The translations under genes were made by a program, and so were the position numbers. A DNA stretch of 64,000 bases from CAZPQK01 sp964588695 (GTDB lineage Bacteria > Krumholzibacteriota > Krumholzibacteriia > WVZY01 > JAKEHA01), in contig CAZPQK010000005.1 in the NCBI GenBank assembly GCA_964588695.1, positions 1 through 64,000 of the forward strand. Direction: 5' to 3'. This document shows, piece by piece, positions 61,721 through 64,000 of the stretch (within the stretch, counting starts at the first letter, position 1; each line of letters starts with the position of its first letter). The notes below the pieces were generated by a model, which saw only the letters and a list, made by a program, of their open reading frames with translations, had not been told where the DNA came from and searched no databases.

Positions 61721-63862
61721 GTGGACGTCTCGATCATTATCGTCACGTACAACAGTTCGGGCGTGATCGGCGATTGCCTGGATTCGCTGCGCCGGCAAAA
61801 GTTTGACGGCGATTGCGAAGTCATTGTCGTCGACAACGCCAGTAGCGACGGTACTCCGAGTCTGGTTGCCGAACGATTTCCGTGGGTTCAGCTCATCGCC
61901 GGCGATGAGAATCTGGGCTATTCCAAGGGCGTCAATATCGGAATCCGGCACGCCACCGGTCGATTTTTCCTGATTCTCAATCCAGATACAGTTGTAAAAG
62001 AGTCGTCGGTGCAGAAGCTGGTTGATTTTGCGGTCAAACAGCCCGACGCTGGAATCGTTTCTCCCAAGCTGGTGTTTCACGATGGCAACACTCAGCTATC
62101 TTGCCGACGATTCTACACATTCAAAGTGCTAATGATGCGCCGCACGCCACTGGGTAAGTTGTTTCCCAACTCGAAGTCGGTTCGCGAGCACTTGATGTTG
62201 GATTTCGATCACAACGAATCGCGCGAAGTCGATTGGGTGTTGGGCGCCGCTATGCTGGTCAAGCGGGAAGCGGTCGAATCGGTCGGACTAATGGACGAAC
62301 GCTTTTTTCTGTACTTTGAAGACGTAGACTGGTGCTACCGGATGAAGCAGAACGGCTTGAAGGTGTACTACTATGCCGATGCCGTACTCACCCACGGTTA
62401 TGCCCGGGAAAGCGCGCAATCGGTATTGAATCGCTCGTTCGTGTCGCATCTGGTTAGTCTGTTTCGATACTACGAGAAGTGGAACAATCTGCTGTACTGG
62501 GTTAAGCGGTATCGCGAGGTTGCCAAGGTCGGGCTGTTTCTGTTCCTCGATGTACTCGCGTTTAACGCCGCTTTTCTATCCGCGTACTATCTGCGGGTTA
62601 TTCTGAAAGATATTTTTGTTAATCCGATTTTCGAAATCGGGGCGTACCAGCGTTTCGTAGTGTTCGAAAACTTGCTCTTTGTGTTTACGTTCGCGGCAGT
62701 CGGACTTTACAAAATACGGCGAGAGACTCGCCCGGTGGACGAACTATTTACCATTGGTCGAGCCATTATTTTTGCATCTGTGCTGTTAATGACAAGTACG
62801 TATCTTAGTCAGATACGTACCTATTCACGGATGGTGGTCGCTTTTGTGGTTCCGTTTGCCATCATGTATTCGTGGTGGTTGAGGTTGGGCGTTCGCAGAT
62901 TGCACCGTCGTCTTCTCGCTCATCAGGTTGACATGAAGCGTGCTTGCCTTGTCGGACCCAAGGACGAAGCTCGTCAGCTTGAACTTGACCTGATTGCCGA
63001 CGATACCTTGGGCTTTGACATAGTAGGAATCGTCGACACCGAAGGCCGCAACGACGGAATACTGACGGGCGCGCTGGGCTCGGTTGATGATCTGGAGCGC
63101 ATTGTTGACCGGCATCGGGTGCAGGAAGTGATTGTTCTGCCGGGCGCGGTTTCCGACGAGAGACTTGCGGAGTTTGTTGCTATGGGCCGACGGCGTGTCC
63201 TCGACATAACTGCTTTGACCGATTATGCCGGGCTGGTGACGCACCAGGCGCAGGTCAGCGACCTGTCGGGTCGTCCGACCATTTCCTACGCGCGGGACAC
63301 ACGCTACGCGTTGGATCGCTTGCTTAAGCGCTCGATTGACATCCTGGGCGGAACCCTGGCTCTGGTGGTCTCGCTGCCGTGTTATTTGATATACTCACTC
63401 TACGCGCTTTCTCGCGGCGCCAAGCCTTTCGGCTTTAGCGATCGGGCTGGTTTTCGGGGCGCGCCTCTGACTACCCCGGTGGCGGGAGGCGAGACCGCGC
63501 GTGGCCCATCCGATTTAGTTAATCTACCCCTGTTCTGGTTAGTTGTGATTGGCAAGATGAGTCTTGTCGGGCCCTACCCGATACCGACCACGCTTGCCAA
63601 CCGCTTGGATCGCAGCGCTCGATTTCGCTTTGATGCGCGACCGGGCGTAACGGGTTACTGGCGGGCAGGTGCTTCGAATCGTGCCGACCTTTCCGAGTTG
63701 CTGGCCCAAGACGCCAAATACTTGCGAAACTGGTCGTTGATCGAAGACGCCAAAATCTTGTTCGTGACGCTGGGTGCGATCCTGCGTGGCCGCAAACGTT
63801 ACCTTGAAATTACGGGGACCGACAATGATGCCGAGACAAGTAAAGCAGATGTTGCGTCTTAA
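61721..63862 (+). CDS. GT2 glycosyltransferase fused to a degenerate WbaP-type phosphoglycosyl transferase
   Basis: 713 aa. Residues 1-265 are a rhamnosyltransferase-like GT2 (VSIIIVTYNSS, VVDNASSDGT, LNPDT 86-90, FLYFEDVDWCYR 196-207). Residues 268-395 contain about four membrane helices, 405-500 a nucleotide-binding-like domain and 530-695 a polyprenyl-phosphate hexose-1-P transferase (LKRSIDILGG at 535, GKMSLVGPYP at 611-620). The PGT lacks the basic RxGxxGKxF/KFRSM stretch, and the catalytic DELPQL motif aligns with VNLPLF (600-605), so both acidic residues are gone. GTG start with a weak site. Confidence 0.84.
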   Translation: MDVSIIIVTYNSSGVIGDCLDSLRRQKFDGDCEVIVVDNASSDGTPSLVAERFPWVQLIAGDENLGYSKGVNIGIRHATGRFFLILNPDTVVKESSVQKLVDFAVKQPDAGIVSPKLVFHDGNTQLSCRRFYTFKVLMMRRTPLGKLFPNSKSVREHLMLDFDHNESREVDWVLGAAMLVKREAVESVGLMDERFFLYFEDVDWCYRMKQNGLKVYYYADAVLTHGYARESAQSVLNRSFVSHLVSLFRYYEKWNNLLYWVKRYREVAKVGLFLFLDVLAFNAAFLSAYYLRVILKDIFVNPIFEIGAYQRFVVFENLLFVFTFAAVGLYKIRRETRPVDELFTIGRAIIFASVLLMTSTYLSQIRTYSRMVVAFVVPFAIMYSWWLRLGVRRLHRRLLAHQVDMKRACLVGPKDEARQLELDLIADDTLGFDIVGIVDTEGRNDGILTGALGSVDDLERIVDRHRVQEVIVLPGAVSDERLAEFVAMGRRRVLDITALTDYAGLVTHQAQVSDLSGRPTISYARDTRYALDRLLKRSIDILGGTLALVVSLPCYLIYSLYALSRGAKPFGFSDRAGFRGAPLTTPVAGGETARGPSDLVNLPLFWLVVIGKMSLVGPYPIPTTLANRLDRSARFRFDARPGVTGYWRAGASNRADLSELLAQDAKYLRNWSLIEDAKILFVTLGAILRGRKRYLEITGTDNDAETSKADVAS

Positions 63863-64000
63863 CGTCGTGCTGCTAGCGTTGTGCCTGGGTGTGTCGTCAA
63901 CATCGGCGCAGGAAAAACGTTCGTGGGAATCTTTCGTTGATGCGAGTTTCGTACGCGAAGTAGTCGCCAGCAACAACCAGTTGTATCTGGCTAGTACCGG
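63825..64000 (+). CDS. Secreted protein, N-terminal part (possible PorZ-like propeller), cut by the window end
   Basis: Partial CDS starting at ATG 63825 (ATGATG; 63849 is an alternative ATG), overlapping the previous gene by 38 bases. It shows a signal peptide (LNVVLLALCLGVSSTSAQ, cleavage after Ala in SSTSA-Q), then EKRSWESFVDASFVREVVAS and NNQLYLAST. The latter pattern (WE-x-F, then V-x-E-V, N-x-LYLAS) recalls the first blade of PorZ-type or two-component-regulator propellers. Only 58 residues are visible, so identity is tentative. Confidence 0.5.
   Translation, partial: MMPRQVKQMLRLNVVLLALCLGVSSTSAQEKRSWESFVDASFVREVVASNNQLYLAST

Overview
This is about 64 kb of gene-dense, Gram-negative bacterial chromosome with moderately high GC (above 50% by eye, not computed). 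I see no insertion sequences, prophage, CRISPR array or rRNA. Almost everything is on the + strand in tightly packed, often overlapping operons, with frequent GTG and TTG starts. The only minus-strand genes are a TonB-family protein and a cell-wall amidase (34366-37366). An outer membrane is implied by the TonB protein, a LpoA-like lipoprotein, a periplasmic PpiC foldase, a SLBB-type polysaccharide exporter and GmhA. MglA/MglB polarity proteins beside dnaX-recR, DUF2723 and YfhO membrane proteins and a possible PorZ-like propeller protein resemble FCB-group candidate phyla (for example Zixibacteria, Latescibacterota or Gemmatimonadota relatives). That placement is inference only.

Layout: (1) 1-4240: tRNA-Ser, tRNA-Ala, 4.5S SRP RNA, dnaX-ybaB-recR and mglBA, closed by a terminator. 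(2) 4344-9012: a polysaccharide-type GT-B protein, a GT4, pgpA, cinA, thpR. (3) 9013-13593: recA behind a structured leader, then recX and alaS. (4) 13607-24802: an exopolysaccharide/lipid-linked sugar locus with a SLBB exporter, RmlA-like enzyme (apparent ATT start), GmhA, two GT4s, an SDR, a WecA-PglF-like fusion, a polyprenyl-phosphate phosphoribosyltransferase and DUF362. (5) 24807-29772: housekeeping ispE-spoVG-tRNA-Gln-prs-rplY-pth-rpsF-rpsR-rplI. (6) 29791-37366: manC, then envelope biogenesis (PpiC lipoprotein, bifunctional nuclease, LpoA-like, TonB-like, tandem-domain amidase). (7) 37465-44897: selA, a SPOR protein with a degenerate BY-kinase-like domain, smc, ftsY. (8) 44949-49086: an FMN-riboswitch-controlled riboflavin operon ending in nusB. 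(9) 49083-63862: a second glycan island with a methyltransferase, GT4s, flippase-like UPF0104, DUF2723, an epimerase, polyprenol-phosphate sugar synthases, YfhO, and a GT2 fused to a degenerate phosphoglycosyl transferase. It ends in a truncated secreted protein.

How they work together: the two sugar loci flank the core operons and share a logic of nucleotide-sugar supply (RmlA-like, ManC, SDRs), lipid-carrier loading (WecA-like, Dpm1-like, GtrB-like, UbiA-like), GT4 chain extension, and GT-C-like membrane enzymes that would use lipid-linked sugars at the outer face of the inner membrane. No Wzx, Wzy or Wzc homologue is visible. Several proteins combine a working domain with a paralogous domain that has lost its catalytic residues: the WecA fusion, the GT2-PGT fusion, the tandem amidase and the SPOR protein. 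These, the recA leader pseudoknot, the ATT start and the inverted repeat over the tonB promoter are the most unusual features. No wholly new gene system is obvious.
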